Positions 7,974-15,546 of a DNA stretch of 64,000 nt are shown one piece after another. Numbering within the stretch: position 1 is the first letter of the stretch; every line of letters begins with the position of its first letter. The DNA comes from Paraburkholderia hiiakae. Its GTDB lineage: Bacteria; Pseudomonadota; Gammaproteobacteria; Burkholderiales; Burkholderiaceae. The position numbers and the translations under genes were made by a program. Under the pieces are notes generated by a model. It did no database searches. It saw only the letters and a list, made by a program, of their open reading frames with translations, and was not told the origin of the DNA. The DNA lies in assembly GCF_904848665.1 (NCBI RefSeq), contig NZ_CAJHCQ010000020.1, forward strand, positions 62,001 through 126,000. Direction: 5' to 3'.

Positions 7974-8177
7974 TTCTGCTCCCTGAACTCGTCGACACTG
8001 ATATGTGTACGTTTGACGGCGTGCGTTTCTTCCATCCGGTTCGCGAAGCATATCGCGACGGGGACGGATCGCAATTGTCCATTCAGGACTGCCCGTCCGG
8101 GTCACGCGCACATTGCGCGCCGCGCGAAACTCGGGTTTCATACGCCCATTGGAGCCCGAAGCGCGGAGAGCCGATCC

Positions 8178-9002
8178 ATGCCAGCCACGAACCACGCCGT
8201 GCGTTTTCACGCCACGCTCGTGAGCGACGTCGACGCGATGACGGCCGCGACCGTGCGCTCGTTCGGGCGTCACACGCACGACCAGTACGGCATTGGCGTA
8301 ATCGATCGAGGTGGCCATGTCTCGCTGAGCGACGCGGGTCAGGTCGAGGCCGTGCCGGGCGACCTCATCCTCGTCAATCCGGGCGAGGTGCACGATGGCC
8401 GCCCGCTCGACGCCGCGGGGCGCACGTGGCGCATGCTGTATTTCGAGCCGCGCTGGATCGACGCGCTGCAAGCCGACATCACACAGGGCGGCGACGCTGC
8501 TTTCGCACTTCACGCGCCGGTGATCAGCGAGCCGCGTTTGCGCGCGCTGTTCGATGCGGCCTTCGCCCATGTCACTGACGAAAACGGTGACCTCTCCCAC
8601 ATGGCGTTCGACGCCGCCGCGCTCGAAGTCATGACGCGGCTCGTCAAGGCGCTCGGCCACCGGCGCGCGCTCGCGCGGTGCTCGCCGGCGTCGCTTGCGC
8701 GCGTGCGCGACATGATCGACACCGATCCGGCCCAGCCGTTCTCGCTCGCGGAACTCGCGCAGGCGGCGGGGCTGAGCCGTTTCCAACTCCATCGCGGCTT
8801 CCTGCGTGCGTTCGGCGTCGCGCCGCACGGCTACATCCTGCATCGCCGCGTGGCGCTCGCGCGGCGTCTGCTCAAGGCGGGCACTGCCCCGGCGCAGACC
8901 GCGCTGGCCGCCGGTTTCTGCGACCAGAGCCACCTGAATCGCGCTTTCGCGCGCCAGTTCGGTGTTTCGCCGGGGCGCTACCGGCTCGCGCGCGCAGCAT
9001 GA
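8178..9002 (+). CDS. AraC-family regulator with N-terminal cupin domain
   Basis: 274 residues. The N-terminal half is an AraC_binding cupin (FGRHTHDQYGIGVIDRGGH, PGDLILVNPGEVHDGRPLD). The C-terminal roughly 100 residues hold two HTHs (FSLAELAQAAGLSRFQLHRG and the signature GFCDQSHLNRAFARQFGVSPGRY). Regulators of this layout often control an adjacent exporter, and the DMT gene starts 91 bp downstream. GGAGAG lies eight bases before the ATG at 8178; the frame is open further upstream, but that part overlaps the YceI gene. Confidence 0.88.
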   Translation: MPATNHAVRFHATLVSDVDAMTAATVRSFGRHTHDQYGIGVIDRGGHVSLSDAGQVEAVPGDLILVNPGEVHDGRPLDAAGRTWRMLYFEPRWIDALQADITQGGDAAFALHAPVISEPRLRALFDAAFAHVTDENGDLSHMAFDAAALEVMTRLVKALGHRRALARCSPASLARVRDMIDTDPAQPFSLAELAQAAGLSRFQLHRGFLRAFGVAPHGYILHRRVALARRLLKAGTAPAQTALAAGFCDQSHLNRAFARQFGVSPGRYRLARAA

Positions 9003-9092
9003 GTCGCATGCGCCTGCCGCGCTGACGCACAACGATCCAAGACGACGCGCCGTGGTAGGCATATACAGGCGTATCACCACGAGGAGCGCTCC

Positions 9093-10067
9093 ATGTCGAT
9101 ACGATTGCCGTCGCGCGAAAGCGCGCGGCGCTTAACCCTCTCGCCCCGATCCGTAGCCCATTGGCAATTGACAGCGGCCATGCTTACCGTGGGCAGCACG
9201 GTCATTGCTAGCAAGGCCATCGGCGCCGGGCTCGATCCCCTGACCGGCACCGCGCTGCGCTTCGCCTTTGCTTTGCCGGTCTTTCTGCTGCTCATGCGTC
9301 TCACGGGCACCAGGTTTCCGCGTCCTGGCCTGCGCGACGCGCTGTTGCTCGTCGCGCAGGCCGCCATAGGCAGCGTCGGTTATACGGTCTTGCTGATCGC
9401 GGGCACGCAGCGGACCTCCGCGAGCGACGCCGGCATCATCCTCGGCACGCTTCCCGCCGTCTGCGCGTTGACGGCGGCGCTGGTGCTGGGCGAGCGGCTG
9501 CGCGCGAGTACCCTCGTTTCGGTGACGATCGCGAGCCTCGGCGTGGCGATGGTCACGCTCGCGCCCGGAGAGCACCGCGAAGGCGCGCGCTCGCTCACGG
9601 GCGACGCAATGATACTCGGCGCAGTCGTGTGCGAAAGCCTGTTCGTCCTGCTAAACAAACGGCTTTCGCGGCCGTGGCCGCCGCTCGCGCAGGCTAGCGC
9701 GATGACAGGAATCGGCTTCGTCGTATCGGGCGTGTGCGCGCTACCCGGCTGGCTTGGCGCGACCCACAGCGTGCCGTTGCATGCCGTGCTCGGCGTGGCT
9801 TATTACGCGCTCGTGCCGACAGTCGGCGGATTCTGGCTCTGGTACGCGGGTGCGGCGCGTGTGCCAGGCGGCGAGGCCGCGGTCTTTACGGCCGTGGCGC
9901 CGGTGTCGAGCGTGGCGCTTGCCACGGTGCTGCTCGGCGAGCCGCTGACTCCCACGCGCGTACTGGGCCTCACGCTGGTCGTGGCCGCCGTGTTCGCGGT
10001 TTCGGGGCGTGCGCTTTGGGATCGCATAAGCGCGCTGCGCAGCACGCGCAACAGCAAGGTATCTTGA
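9093..10067 (+). CDS. EamA/DMT-family transporter, ten membrane helices
   Basis: 324 residues with two EamA halves of five predicted helices each. The first helices lie around LTAAMLTVGSTVIASKAIGA and LRFAFALPVFLLLMRLTG. Characteristic family segments are AGTQRTSASDAGIILGTLPA and ARVPGGEAAVFTAVAPVSSV. Drug/metabolite transporters export amino acids, metabolites or drugs; the substrate cannot be read here. GAGGAG precedes the ATG. The AraC gene upstream is the probable regulator. The end of the gene runs into the promoter of the following TetR gene. Confidence 0.88.
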   Translation: MSIRLPSRESARRLTLSPRSVAHWQLTAAMLTVGSTVIASKAIGAGLDPLTGTALRFAFALPVFLLLMRLTGTRFPRPGLRDALLLVAQAAIGSVGYTVLLIAGTQRTSASDAGIILGTLPAVCALTAALVLGERLRASTLVSVTIASLGVAMVTLAPGEHREGARSLTGDAMILGAVVCESLFVLLNKRLSRPWPPLAQASAMTGIGFVVSGVCALPGWLGATHSVPLHAVLGVAYYALVPTVGGFWLWYAGAARVPGGEAAVFTAVAPVSSVALATVLLGEPLTPTRVLGLTLVVAAVFAVSGRALWDRISALRSTRNSKVS

Positions 10068-10119
10068 CTTGGGAGAATGATCGTTCTACATTGCGAGCTT
10101 GGAGAACGTTCATTCTCCC
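10064..10119 (+). promoter_or_regulatory. Promoter and paired operators of the TetR gene
   Basis: TTGACT (10064-10069), 17 bases, TACATT (10087-10092) make a good sigma70 promoter. GGGAGAATGATCGTTCT (10071-10087) and AGAACGTTCATTCTCCC (10103-10119) are inverted copies of each other with one mismatch. Each is itself a pseudo-palindrome around AGAATGATCGTTCT. The first copy fills the space between -35 and -10, so binding should repress. Autorepression by the TetR protein 47 bp downstream is expected. Confidence 0.75.
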
Positions 10120-10165
10120 GCCGACTATCGTGATCCCGCCGCAATCGCGCTGAAAGAGACCAGCC

Positions 10166-10888
10166 ATGAGCCCGCCCGCTGTAACCACCCACGAAGCGAA
10201 CACAGAAGCGCCGCAGGCCGACGCGCGCGCGCGCCTGCTGGACGCCGCCGAGGCGCTCATCTACGCGGGTGGCATTCACGCAACGGGCGTCGATGCGATC
10301 GTTCGCGCGGCGGGTGCGGCGCGCAAGAGCTTCTACACGTATTTCGAATCGAAGGACGCGCTGGTCGCGGCTGCGCTCTCACGGCGCGACGAGCGCTGGA
10401 TGCGGTGGTTCATCGCCGGCACACTCGCGCGCGGACGCACGCCGCAGGCACGCCTCATCGGCATGTTCGACGTATTGCGCGAGTGGTTCACGTCCGAAGG
10501 TTTTCACGGTTGCGCGTTTCTCAACGCGGCTGGCGAAATCGCGTCGCGTGACGACCCCGTGCGCGTGGTCGCGCGCGAACACAAGGAGCGCCTGCTCGCC
10601 TTCGTGCGCGATCAAAGCGATGCGTGGGCCGCGAGCGCCGGTGTAGATCGCCGTGTCGCAGCACGGCTCGCGCGCCAATGGCTGATCCTGATCGACGGCG
10701 CGATCGGCGTGGCGCTGGTGAGCGGCGACGCCGATGCGGCGCTCGACGCGCGCGCGGCAGGCCGATCGTTGCTCGAAGTACTCGCGCCAAAAGGCGCTTC
10801 CGATTCCCGAAGTCATTCCCGAAGCCGGACCCCATTACGCGCACCGTCCCGGCGCGCTGCCCAACGCAAGGAGCAAGACCATGAGTGA
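10166..10888 (+). CDS. TetR-family transcriptional regulator
   Basis: 240 residues. HTH in RLLDAAEALIYAGGIHATGV then DAIVRAAGAARKSFYTYFES (about 22-66), the usual TetR_N signature. The C-terminal ligand domain includes GCAFLNAAGEIASRDDP, as in the TetR_C_33 type. The last about 25 residues are Arg/Ser-rich. Its stop codon overlaps the next gene by eight bases (GACCATGAGTGA), so regulator and NTF2-like enzyme are co-translated. It probably represses its own operon through the paired operators at 10071-10119. Confidence 0.88.
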   Translation: MSPPAVTTHEANTEAPQADARARLLDAAEALIYAGGIHATGVDAIVRAAGAARKSFYTYFESKDALVAAALSRRDERWMRWFIAGTLARGRTPQARLIGMFDVLREWFTSEGFHGCAFLNAAGEIASRDDPVRVVAREHKERLLAFVRDQSDAWAASAGVDRRVAARLARQWLILIDGAIGVALVSGDADAALDARAAGRSLLEVLAPKGASDSRSHSRSRTPLRAPSRRAAQRKEQDHE

Positions 10889-11360
10889 TTCGCCCGAAGT
10901 GCGTCCGCCGCTGCCGCCGTTCACGCGCGAGAGCGCCATGCAGAAAGTGCGTGCCGCAGAAGACGGCTGGAACACGCGCGACCCGCAACGCGTTTCGCTT
11001 GCGTACACGCCGCAAAGCGTGTGGCGCAATCGCGCCGAGTTCGTGACGGGCCGCGCGGCGATCGTCGAATTTCTCGCGCGCAAGTGGGCGCGCGAACTCG
11101 ACTATCGCCTGATCAAGGAACTGTGGGCATATACGGACAATCGCATCGCGGTACGTTTCGCCTATGAGTGGCACGACGATTCGGGCAGCTGGTTCCGCTC
11201 GTACGGCAACGAGAACTGGGAATTCGACGCGAACGGTCTGATGGCGCACCGTCACGCATCGATCAACGACCTGCCGATCCGCGAGGCGGATCGTCTCTAC
11301 CACTGGCCGCTCGGGCGCCGTCCCGATGACCATCCGGGCCTCTCGGACCTCGGCCTCTGA
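10881..11360 (+). CDS. NTF2-like protein (DUF1348 family)
   Basis: 159 residues matching the DUF1348 branch of the SnoaL/NTF2 fold: AMQKVRAAEDGWNTRDPQRV, TPQSVWRNRAEFVTGRAAI, FLARKWARELDYRLIKELW, WHDDSGSWFRSYGNENWEF and RHASINDLPI. These are small cone-fold proteins whose activity is mostly unassigned. AAGGAG lies about seven bases before the ATG. It overlaps the TetR gene, so it is the likely regulated partner of that repressor. Confidence 0.85.
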   Translation: MSDSPEVRPPLPPFTRESAMQKVRAAEDGWNTRDPQRVSLAYTPQSVWRNRAEFVTGRAAIVEFLARKWARELDYRLIKELWAYTDNRIAVRFAYEWHDDSGSWFRSYGNENWEFDANGLMAHRHASINDLPIREADRLYHWPLGRRPDDHPGLSDLGL

Positions 11361-11548
11361 CGCTTTGCTTTCATCGGGACGACTCGCGCCGCTGGCACCA
11401 TGCAAGCGGCGAGCGAGTCGCCCGATCCGAGCCTGGACTCCATTGCGCGCGTATCGGGTTGCGGTACAGTTCGTCATTCACCGCGAACCAGCAATCAGAA
11501 AACAGACGACCGCCCTCGCGGATCGGCGCAATAAAGGACGGAGAGCCC

Positions 11549-12121
11549 ATGCGGTTTTGGCAGAAGCAAGGTGGCGCAGCAACGATAACGACAACGAACG
11601 CGACAACGAACGCGAAGAAAACGAAAGGCGGCGCGGCGGTTGCCCTGCTGCTCTTGCCGTTGCTGCAGTTCGGCACGGCGCAGTCGGCGCACGCGGCAAA
11701 CTGGTGTAGTTCGGGCCTCTGGGTAGACGCGATGGTAGGCTCGTACCACATCCATCCCGACAAGGACTTCGAACAGTTCAACCCGGGCCTCGGCATTGAA
11801 TGCTGGCCAGGCGACACGTGGGCGCTCACGGCAGGCGGCTTTCGCAATTCGCTGCGGCGGCCCTCGTATTATGGCGGCGCGGTGTGGGCGCCCGAGTTCC
11901 TCCATTGGGGCTTCGTGCGGCTCGCGGCGATGGGCGGCATCATCTCCGGCTACAACTATGGCAACTGGGGCCTCGGCCACGACCATACGATCGGGCCCGT
12001 GGTCGCGCCGATCGTGATGGTCGCGTACAAGCGCGTGGGCGTGAACTTCATCGTCATTCCGCCGATACCTTCTGACGATCTTCCATTTACCATCGGGTTT
12101 CAGTTGCGCTTCAAGTTCTAG
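11549..12121 (+). CDS. Secreted, probable outer-membrane beta-barrel protein
   Basis: 190 residues. A basic N-terminus with a Thr/Asn-rich stretch, then a hydrophobic signal (GGAAVALLLLPLLQFGTAQSAHA, cleavage after AHA about residue 48). The mature part has alternating hydrophobic strands with many Gly, Trp and Tyr, and ends in RFKF, an aromatic C-terminus as in outer-membrane barrels. SYHIHPDKDFEQFNPGLGIE resembles small uncharacterised envelope proteins. Two Cys (W-C-S, E-C-W) may pair. GGAG precedes the ATG at 11549. Function unknown. Confidence 0.65.
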   Translation: MRFWQKQGGAATITTTNATTNAKKTKGGAAVALLLLPLLQFGTAQSAHAANWCSSGLWVDAMVGSYHIHPDKDFEQFNPGLGIECWPGDTWALTAGGFRNSLRRPSYYGGAVWAPEFLHWGFVRLAAMGGIISGYNYGNWGLGHDHTIGPVVAPIVMVAYKRVGVNFIVIPPIPSDDLPFTIGFQLRFKF

Positions 12122-12132
12122 GGCTCGACGGC

Positions 12133-12150
12133 CTCCCGCAAACTCTCACC
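12133..12150 (+). repeat. Dispersed iteron copy, forward
   Basis: CTCCCG, CAAACT, CTCACC followed by TTT: both hexamers match exactly. It lies 12 bp after the stop of the beta-barrel gene and 11 kb from the origin array. Confidence 0.85.
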
Positions 12151-12161
12151 TTTGCTGATAA

Positions 12162-12190
12162 CCTGACGCCTTTGCCATATTGGCGTCAGG
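12162..12190. other. Inverted repeat CCTGACGCC / GGCGTCAGG
   Basis: A perfect 9-bp stem with an 11-base loop between the beta-barrel and DsbG-like genes. No T-run follows, so it may be a factor-assisted terminator or a protein site. Confidence 0.4.
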
Positions 12191-12275
12191 CGTGCGCCAC
12201 GGCCCGACCCTAAGATACGAGCCTTCGCTTTACAGGGCGCGAGACGTGACGCGCTATCCAGGACAAAGGAACAGA

Positions 12276-12890
12276 ATGAAGAAGTTCACACGCATGCTGA
12301 TCGCCGCGGGCGCACTGGCCCTGAGCGCTGGCGCCATGGCGGCCGACGCACCTGAACCCACCTGGTTGCCCGCAACGGCCGCCGCGAGTTTGCAGCATGC
12401 AAGTGCGATCGTCGAAGGTGCGAATGGGTCAAACGCCAAATCGACGCTTTATGTCTTCATGGACCCAAACTGTATTTACTGTCACCTGGTGTGGAAAGCG
12501 CTGCAACCGTATGAAGCGGTGGGCCTGCAAGTGCATTGGATTCCTATGGGCTTTCTGAAGCCCGATTCGGCGGGCAAGGCGGCCGCGCTGCTGGAGGCGA
12601 AAGACGGCGCTGCGCTGCTCAAGGAGCTGGAAACGCACTACTCGGAGAAGGACGAATCGGGCGGTATCGCACCGCTCGCGCACATTTCCGCCGCCGACAA
12701 GAACAAGCTCGACGACAACATCAAGCTCTTTCAGGACCTCGGTTTCGACGGTACGCCTACGCTTATTTATCAAGGTTCGGGCGGTCGCTGGGCCAACGTC
12801 AGTGGCTTGCCGAAGCTGGGCGACTTGCCGGGCATGCTGAATCTGCCGGCACAACCGATCACCGATGCCGAGCTGCAGAAGTATCGTTGA
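12276..12890 (+). CDS. DsbG/DsbC-like periplasmic thioredoxin-fold protein
   Basis: 204 residues. Sec signal MKKFTRMLIAAGALALSAGAMA, cleavage near residue 22. Thioredoxin fold with active site CIYC in LYVFMDPNCIYCHLVW (about 69-72) and the cis-Pro in GFDGTPTLIYQ. It resembles the C-terminal domain of thiol:disulfide interchange protein DsbG but is shorter, with little room for the N-terminal dimerisation domain, so it may act as a monomeric oxidase or reductase. AAGGA lies about six bases before the ATG at 12276. Confidence 0.82.
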   Translation: MKKFTRMLIAAGALALSAGAMAADAPEPTWLPATAAASLQHASAIVEGANGSNAKSTLYVFMDPNCIYCHLVWKALQPYEAVGLQVHWIPMGFLKPDSAGKAAALLEAKDGAALLKELETHYSEKDESGGIAPLAHISAADKNKLDDNIKLFQDLGFDGTPTLIYQGSGGRWANVSGLPKLGDLPGMLNLPAQPITDAELQKYR

Positions 12891-12944
12891 GCGCGTGCGG
12901 CGGTGAGCCATTCACTGCATCGTGAGTTCACCGATACAACGATA

Positions 12945-12997
12945 GGTGAGGAGTTCCAGGAGTCGAACTTGATGCGCTCCTCCCGAAAAGCCTCACC
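12945..12997. repeat. Two dispersed iteron copies in opposite orientation
   Basis: GGTGAG, GAGTTC, CAGGAG at 12945-12962 is a reverse copy with one mismatch. CTCCCG, AAAAGC, CTCACC, TTT at 12980-12997 is an exact forward copy. They face away from each other with 17 bp between, making the only opposed pair in the window. Confidence 0.85.
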
Positions 12998-13530
12998 TTT
13001 GCTCTCTCGGACCAGGTTTTTGAACTTGTAGCCGGGACTCTTCGCATCGAATGCCTCGTCGTCGAAAGACTTCGGCGCGATACTGTCGATCACGATTTTC
13101 TCGAACATCTGGCCGTCGTCCCCGCAGGCTTCGACAGTGCGGAAATGCCGATCCCGCAGGTCGAGGCCGAGCGTCTGCTTCTTCGCGGAGAACTGCGGCC
13201 TGCCGCTCGGCGAAACGTAGGTGAGCGCGACCACGCGCGTGCCGTCTATCGTTTCACCTCGACTTGCGGCATGGTTGACGCCCCCACTTCCACGTACTTC
13301 TTCGCGTCGGTCATGAACTGGCCCACGATGAACTCGGTGCCGAGATCCGTGATCTTGTGATTCGACTGCGAGCGCGCGAGCGTTCCGTTGAGCGCGGTCC
13401 ACGTAGGTATTGTTCCGAGCAGAGCGCGCAGGTGGCCGTACATTTCGTCGCTGAACCTAGTGCAGTGAGCAGCGGTGTGCGGAAACCGGGCGGCACGGCC
13501 TCGGGCGCGAACACATGCTTGAGGACGGCT
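12998..13530 (-). pseudogene. Remnant of an unrecognised gene with at least two frameshifts
   Basis: Reading leftward, three frames each carry part of what looks like one protein. MFAPEAVPPGFRTPLLTALG (about 13514-13455) is followed by DEMYGHLRALLGTIPTW to MPQVEVKR in a second frame, with TAG at 13246-13248. Then comes TIDGTRVVALTYVSPSGRPQ to GYKFKNLVRE in a third. The joins near 13450 and 13250 imply single-base changes. The recognisable protein stops where the iteron at 12980-12997 begins. I do not know the family. It may have been inactivated when the iteron-rich DNA was rearranged. Confidence 0.45.
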
Positions 13531-13701
13531 GAACGTCTGCGCGCGAATGTTCACCGATGCGTGCGGCCCGCTCGTTGACATGTCATCGCGTTTCATCGCA
13601 TGCGCGACGTTTTGCTGAAAAACAGAGGAAAGCCGGTGATGAGATCGAGGGAGTCGGTGAATTAATTCGGATTGGAAATTAATATACAGGCGCTGTTTGA
13701 C

Positions 13702-13960
13702 GGTGAGAGTATTCGGGAGCAGGCTTGCGCGGCAACGCTGAACGGCGAGTGCCTATGGGAACGGTGGCGCCGAAGCACTGCACAAACATGCGTTGCAAGG
13801 TGAGCACCGTAAAGAAAACCAAAGGTGAGAATGTGCGGGAGAGCGGGCTCACTGCGGTGTGCGGCGCGTGGTTTTTCGTCGCACCGTTTGACACTTCGGC
13901 GGCCAGGTTCTGTCCCATGTGGCGCGCGTTAAGTAACGCAAAGGTGAGTGTTTCCGGGAA
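13702..13960 (-). repeat. Three dispersed iteron copies, reverse, about 120 bp apart
   Basis: GGTGAG-N6-CGGGAG exactly at 13702-13719 and 13824-13841, and GGTGAG-N6-CGGGAA at 13943-13960. Steps are 122 and 119 bp. They fill the roughly 510-bp space between the gene remnant and the coding region starting at 14110. I see nothing else in that space. Confidence 0.85.
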
Positions 13961-14109
13961 CAGGAACGTAACGCGAGCCGTTGCTGCGCTGCGGCAGCGT
14001 CGCCGCGAGCGGGTTGTAATTCGCGGTATAGTCAACCGCCACAAGAGGTTTCGTTGTGCGCCTACGTTTCACCGCCGCCGCGCGCAAGCGGTCTGCAACG
14101 GAGTTTTCC

Positions 14110-15132
14110 ATGGGTATCCTGGACTGGCTTTGGCCGCGCGCCCGCGCGAAGCAGGCGCCGGAATCGCCACAAATCCAGACGCTGATCGAGCGTCTGCTCG
14201 TGCTCAGCCCCGTGCTCAAGCTCGTGCCCGAGTGGCGCGAACGGCTTGTGCCCGCGCTCGCGCAGTCAGTCGCGTATGTGCGCGACGTGGTGGACTGCAT
14301 GCCGCCCGCGCGCGAAGCGAGCGCCGCGACCTGGTCGAGCGATCCCTATATCCACGCGTTTTTCGCCGCGCCCGACGAGGTCGGCCATGTGCTAAGCCGC
14401 TCGCCCGAACTGCATGCATGGTTCGAGAGTCATCCGCTTGCGCGCGAGACTTACGCGGTGCTCGGCATGGCTCTGAACGAGCGTCGTGCCTTCGGTGTCG
14501 AGCAGTATGGCGACGAGGTGCACACCGATGTCATGCAGACTACGCTGAGCTTCGACGACCATCAGGTGCGCGTGTGCGGCGAAACTGAAAGCGAACTTCG
14601 CGAGCAGATCGTGGAGCGCGTTGTCGAGCAGATCGCACTCGAAGGCCTCGAGCAGATCGGCGCCGACGAGTCGCGCCGCGATGTGCTGGAACAGGAGCGC
14701 GCGCTCCTCAGAACGCGCCTGCAACTGCTCACGCGTCAGGGTGCGGGCACGCAGCGCATGTTGGGTGAGCTTGCCGCGCAAAACGTCGCCGAAGTGGCGA
14801 AGGTCGAAGCGCAGATTGCGCAGAACGAGAGCGAGATCGCCGCGCTCGGCCTCAAGAGCGAAGCGCTCGAACATCAGCTCACGGTAATCTGCAGGGTGCT
14901 CGCGAATCCCGCGCAATACACGAACGTTGAAATGCGCGAGATCTGCCTGAGTCCCATGAATGTCCTGCTTTCGAACGGCGGCCCCGACAACAGCGCCTCG
15001 ATCGTGTTTCCACTCGCGCGCCTGCCGGCGAGCCCGCAGGGTTTGCGCGCCTTCTCGCTGGTGCGCTTCGCGCGCGCTGACCTTCAACCTTTGCCGCGCG
15101 TGCTCGTCGAAGACAGCCGCTTCATGATCTGA
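14110..15132 (+). CDS. Uncharacterised cytoplasmic protein with central coiled coil
   Basis: 340 residues starting MGILDWLWPRARAKQAPESP; no signal peptide. Residues about 15-160 are mostly helical (LIERLLVLSPVLKLVPEWRE). From about 170 to 270 comes a charged coiled coil (RDVLEQERALLRTRLQLLTR, VAKVEAQIAQNESEIAALGL). The last 70 residues may form beta strands (FPLARLPASPQGLRAFSLVR). ACGGAG lies six bases before the ATG. Flanked on both sides by iteron copies. No family recognised; neighbours give no function. Confidence 0.7.
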   Translation: MGILDWLWPRARAKQAPESPQIQTLIERLLVLSPVLKLVPEWRERLVPALAQSVAYVRDVVDCMPPAREASAATWSSDPYIHAFFAAPDEVGHVLSRSPELHAWFESHPLARETYAVLGMALNERRAFGVEQYGDEVHTDVMQTTLSFDDHQVRVCGETESELREQIVERVVEQIALEGLEQIGADESRRDVLEQERALLRTRLQLLTRQGAGTQRMLGELAAQNVAEVAKVEAQIAQNESEIAALGLKSEALEHQLTVICRVLANPAQYTNVEMREICLSPMNVLLSNGGPDNSASIVFPLARLPASPQGLRAFSLVRFARADLQPLPRVLVEDSRFMI

Positions 15133-15151
15133 GCGCGGCGGCGCGTTCATA

Positions 15152-15539
15152 GGTGAGAAGATTCGGGAGCGGCGTGCGTGGTATCGCAACGGTTCATTGA
15201 CAACGTATGCCGCAATCACCGTCACCGCTTGTCTACCGCGGAAGTTTCGGGCTCCCGATGGACAGGAGAGCCTGGTTCCAGCGCGCAAGATTTTCCTGGT
15301 AGTCCCAGGTTAAAGGATGCGAATATTGCCGAGTACCAGGTGTTAGCAATCGAAACCTTGCGCGAGCGAGCGCGAGTTGCCGGAAGGTGAGCGTTTTCGG
15401 GAACCGTGAACAACGGTGCGAAATTGCCCTTCGAATCGCTAACCGGTTATGCAAAAAGCCCCTTGAAAAGGGGCTTTTTTGTCATCGGGGGCGACGTCAG
15501 GGCTCGTACTTCAGCGCGAAAGGTGAGCGTTTTCAGGAG
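15152..15539 (-). repeat. Three dispersed iteron copies, reverse
   Basis: GGTGAG-AAGATT-CGGGAG at 15152-15169, GGTGAG-CGTTTT-CGGGAA at 15386-15403 and GGTGAG-CGTTTT-CAGGAG at 15522-15539. They occupy the convergent space between the coiled-coil gene and modBC, around the terminator. The last copy ends 8 bp before the end of modBC. Confidence 0.85.
15453..15480. terminator. Rho-independent terminator, usable on both strands
   Basis: AAAAAGCCCCTT, GAA, AAGGGGCTTTTTT: a strong GC stem with T-runs on either strand, placed between convergent genes. It can end both the coiled-coil gene and the modABC transcript. Confidence 0.9.
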
Positions 15540-15546
15540 TCGTAGG

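Noticed and set aside
7296..9080. 594-residue minus-strand frame over YceI, AraC and beyond
   Set aside because: Only the last 225 residues (YceI) look like a real protein; the upstream part is antisense to the AraC gene.
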